Part shown: positions 41,367-43,134 of the stretch, piece after piece | Layout of the letters: each line of letters begins with the position of its first letter | Position numbering within the stretch: the stretch's first letter is position 1 | Assembly (NCBI GenBank): GCA_021810345.1 | Contig: JAJZIX010000006.1 | Span: 1 to 43,134, forward strand | DNA length: 43,134 bases | DNA from: Nanobdellota archaeon | GTDB taxonomy: Archaea; Nanobdellota; Nanobdellia; Parvarchaeales; Parvarchaeaceae | Direction: 5' to 3' | Notes under the pieces: generated by a model | The model's database searches: none | Seen by the model: the letters and a program-made list of their open reading frames with translations, nothing else | Told to the model about the DNA's origin: nothing | Translations under genes and position numbers: made by a program

Positions 41367-42455
41367 ATGTCCAGGACAATCATCTATGTGATTTTGCCGA
41401 TCATGGCGCTTGTGTTACTGTTCATAAGCAGTTCCCATGCCTCGGCTTACCACGTCTCCTTCCAGTCGATAAATTCGACTCTTGGCATAAATCAATACGC
41501 CTTTTTCAACGTTTCTGCCTATTTCGGCCAGAATGTGAGCTATTCTATATTCCTGAACAACTCAAAGATCTATTCGGGTACAATACCCGCGGATTTCAGT
41601 GGTTACAAGATAATAAAGTACAATATAACCAATCTCCGTTATGGGACTTACAGAGCTTACGCAACCTTTTCTACGCTGACCGTCAGGGTCAACTCCTCAA
41701 ATAACATTACCATTATGCCAAAGCCCTCGCTAAGCTTTGGTAACTACTCGAATATCACTGCGATTTACAACAATTCAGCTAGAATCAATATAGACCTAAT
41801 AAACAGCGGCAACACCCCTTTGAACATAACATGGGCCCTGCCTATTTTCAGAGGGATATCTATGAGCATATCCAGCCTGAAGGAAACCTTTCCTTTATCA
41901 GCCGGGGAGTCATACAGCATCCCAATAAATCTGACATTGTCAGGAAACTACACAAAGACGCTGAATTTCTCGTTTGGTGCCTCATTCAACGGCACTATCG
42001 TGGTGAAAAACTACGTTACTACTCTCTTCAAGCCGTATATAAACCTGTCGTTCTACAATACCAGCCTGAAGACGAACAATGCGACCAGCAGCTCCTGGAC
42101 AGTCTACCTTAGCAACAAGGATAACACTCCTGTAATGGTGACTTTCGAATTCATGCTTTACATAAACAAGAGCGAGCTTTACTACAACAAGACGCTGCTG
42201 ATCTCTCCTACCACTACACAGATCACATTTCCGATACCAAAAAGCGATGTTTTGGGAGTAAAAGTGTTCTATCCATCCTCAAACAGCTCTGAGGTTAGCC
42301 AGCAGATATTCAGCTCCCCCGTTCCTGGCCAGCCGAACTCAATAGTGAGCGCGGTATACGGAAACATTTCATACATTGCGCTGACTGTAATTGTCGTAGT
42401 TTTGCTGGTCGTGCTTAACAGGAAGCTATCAAGCAAGGGCAGGGGCAAGAAATAA
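41367..42455 (+). CDS. Secreted, C-terminally anchored glycoprotein-like protein
   Basis: 362 residues. An N-terminal signal (TIIYVILPIMALVLLFISSSHASA) precedes an all-beta exported region with very many N-x-S/T sites and two or three Ig/CARDB-like repeats (INLDLINSGNTPLNITW-type segments). A C-terminal membrane helix (ISYIALTVIVVVLLVVLN) and basic tail (RKLSSKGRGKK) complete it. Family not recognised beyond this layout. The TATA CATATTTATATCC lies about 25-35 bases before the ATG. The next gene begins one base after its stop. Confidence 0.78.
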   Translation: MSRTIIYVILPIMALVLLFISSSHASAYHVSFQSINSTLGINQYAFFNVSAYFGQNVSYSIFLNNSKIYSGTIPADFSGYKIIKYNITNLRYGTYRAYATFSTLTVRVNSSNNITIMPKPSLSFGNYSNITAIYNNSARINIDLINSGNTPLNITWALPIFRGISMSISSLKETFPLSAGESYSIPINLTLSGNYTKTLNFSFGASFNGTIVVKNYVTTLFKPYINLSFYNTSLKTNNATSSSWTVYLSNKDNTPVMVTFEFMLYINKSELYYNKTLLISPTTTQITFPIPKSDVLGVKVFYPSSNSSEVSQQIFSSPVPGQPNSIVSAVYGNISYIALTVIVVVLLVVLNRKLSSKGRGKK

Positions 42456-42456
42456 G

Positions 42457-43134
42457 ATGGAATACATAGATAGAGCTATAGAGGTTGCATTGAAGCACAA
42501 GAAAGACCTGAAATTCATAGCTTACATAATAGTCGCGATCTCTGTGCTGTTTGCTGTGAACAGCGAATACCTGTCGGTTGCTTTCATACCGTTATACATA
42601 GGAGTTATCCTGGCGGTATCCCTTATAATCTTCTTCTCAAAGTTCATGATCTCACGCATTTACAACATAAGGCTGTACGGAGATATCTGGGTGGCGGGGC
42701 TCGTGTTCTCCTTTGTGGTTTCTCTCGTCCTCTCAAGCTTCGGCATGCCGGTTCTTATACCCATACTGAGCCTGAACAGGTATGGCAGGCTTTCAACAAT
42801 AAAGGGGATCAAGAAGGGCGAGGTCAACATCCATGAGAAATGGAAGATAGTGGTATTCTCTGCCATGGCTATACTTTCTTTCTCCATGCTTTTCATGTTC
42901 GCCTGGAAATGGTCGGGCAACATTGCATTTTTTGCAGGAGGAATAGCGCTGGCCATGTTCGTGCTGGTCGATTTTCTCCCGCTTCCGAGGTTCGAGGGTT
43001 CGATGCTAATCTATCATAACCAGCTCGTCTACTCAATAACGCTCGCATTCTTGGTCATAATCGGTGTGCTTTCGCTGGTATCACTGGTTTCTGCGCTTAC
43101 TGCATTCATTGTCTTCGTGGCGATGAACTTTGCC
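42457..43134 (+). CDS. Multi-helix membrane protein, 3' end cut off by the window
   Basis: 226 residues are visible, MEYIDRAIEVALKHKKDLKF onward, with about six membrane helices. The phrase DFLPLPRFEGSMLIYHN resembles the LPLPPLDG motif of site-2 (M50) membrane proteases, but no HExxH is seen in the visible part, so it may be an inactive relative or something else. It follows the anchored glycoprotein-like gene after a single base and is surely cotranscribed, so the two may work together. Confidence 0.72.
   Translation, partial: MEYIDRAIEVALKHKKDLKFIAYIIVAISVLFAVNSEYLSVAFIPLYIGVILAVSLIIFFSKFMISRIYNIRLYGDIWVAGLVFSFVVSLVLSSFGMPVLIPILSLNRYGRLSTIKGIKKGEVNIHEKWKIVVFSAMAILSFSMLFMFAWKWSGNIAFFAGGIALAMFVLVDFLPLPRFEGSMLIYHNQLVYSITLAFLVIIGVLSLVSLVSALTAFIVFVAMNFA

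Noticed and set aside
1-43134. CRISPR array, rRNA operon, insertion sequence or integrase
   Set aside because: No regularly spaced repeats, rRNA sequence or transposase motifs were seen anywhere in the window.

Overview
The window looks like a chromosomal segment of a DPANN archaeon, most likely Micrarchaeota (inference). Archaeal marks are aRF1, pelota, a class I CCA-adding enzyme, archaeal GluRS, uL16/L10e, an Lhr-type helicase, an archaeal SRP RNA, two tRNAs with introns at the canonical 37/38 site, and TATA boxes about 25 bases before many starts with almost no leader. The lineage guess rests mainly on prepilin-like heads reading QSALEYMMTYGWAIL. All three stop codons end recognisable genes.

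Layout. 1-5300: the 3' part of PEP synthase, an MFS transporter, a metallo-hydrolase and a DUF6159-like membrane protein. 5400-6800: an AT-rich AAA/DUF4143 ATPase between imperfect direct repeats. 7000-8500: tRNA-Gly, a small kinase-fold protein and a 2-Cys peroxiredoxin. 8480-9950: modular prepilin-like surface protein A. 10000-14600: a hypothetical gene, aRF1 (with NIKD in place of NIKS), tRNA-Ile, a PadR/ABC-2 export operon with a large dyad over its start, a small membrane protein and intron-bearing tRNA-Ala. 14690-17420: an APC permease, a membrane-anchored protein and a second MBL hydrolase. 17420-21460: an Lhr helicase divergent from cca, with tRNA-Asn directly abutting the cca stop codon. 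21500-27200 (minus strand): surface protein C, an MFS transporter, 2-oxoacid:ferredoxin oxidoreductase beta and alpha, and thioredoxin. 27300-32700: several small or hypothetical genes, intron-bearing tRNA-Tyr, GluRS and a 59-residue histone-fold-like protein. 32890-34360: SRP RNA, tRNA-Ser, two tiny paralogous proteins and L10e. 34360-36620: cobalamin adenosyltransferase with an overlapping winged-helix gene, and membrane and hypothetical proteins. 36840-38250: surface protein B. 38280-39120: tRNA-Glu and a gene broken by frameshifts. 39200-end: an amino-acid permease overlapping pelota, a secreted glycoprotein-like gene and a membrane protein cut by the window end.

How they fit together. 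Much of the window is information processing: termination and rescue (aRF1, pelota), tRNA maturation and charging, SRP and L10e. The metabolic core is pyruvate/2-oxoacid chemistry (PpsA, OFOR with thioredoxin), with uptake by two MFS and two amino-acid permeases. The most unusual signal is a set of three dispersed surface-protein genes sharing a promoter and a constant prepilin head but carrying different C-terminal modules. Copies A and B share a 116-bp identical tract inside otherwise diverged sequence, which points to recombination between cassettes.
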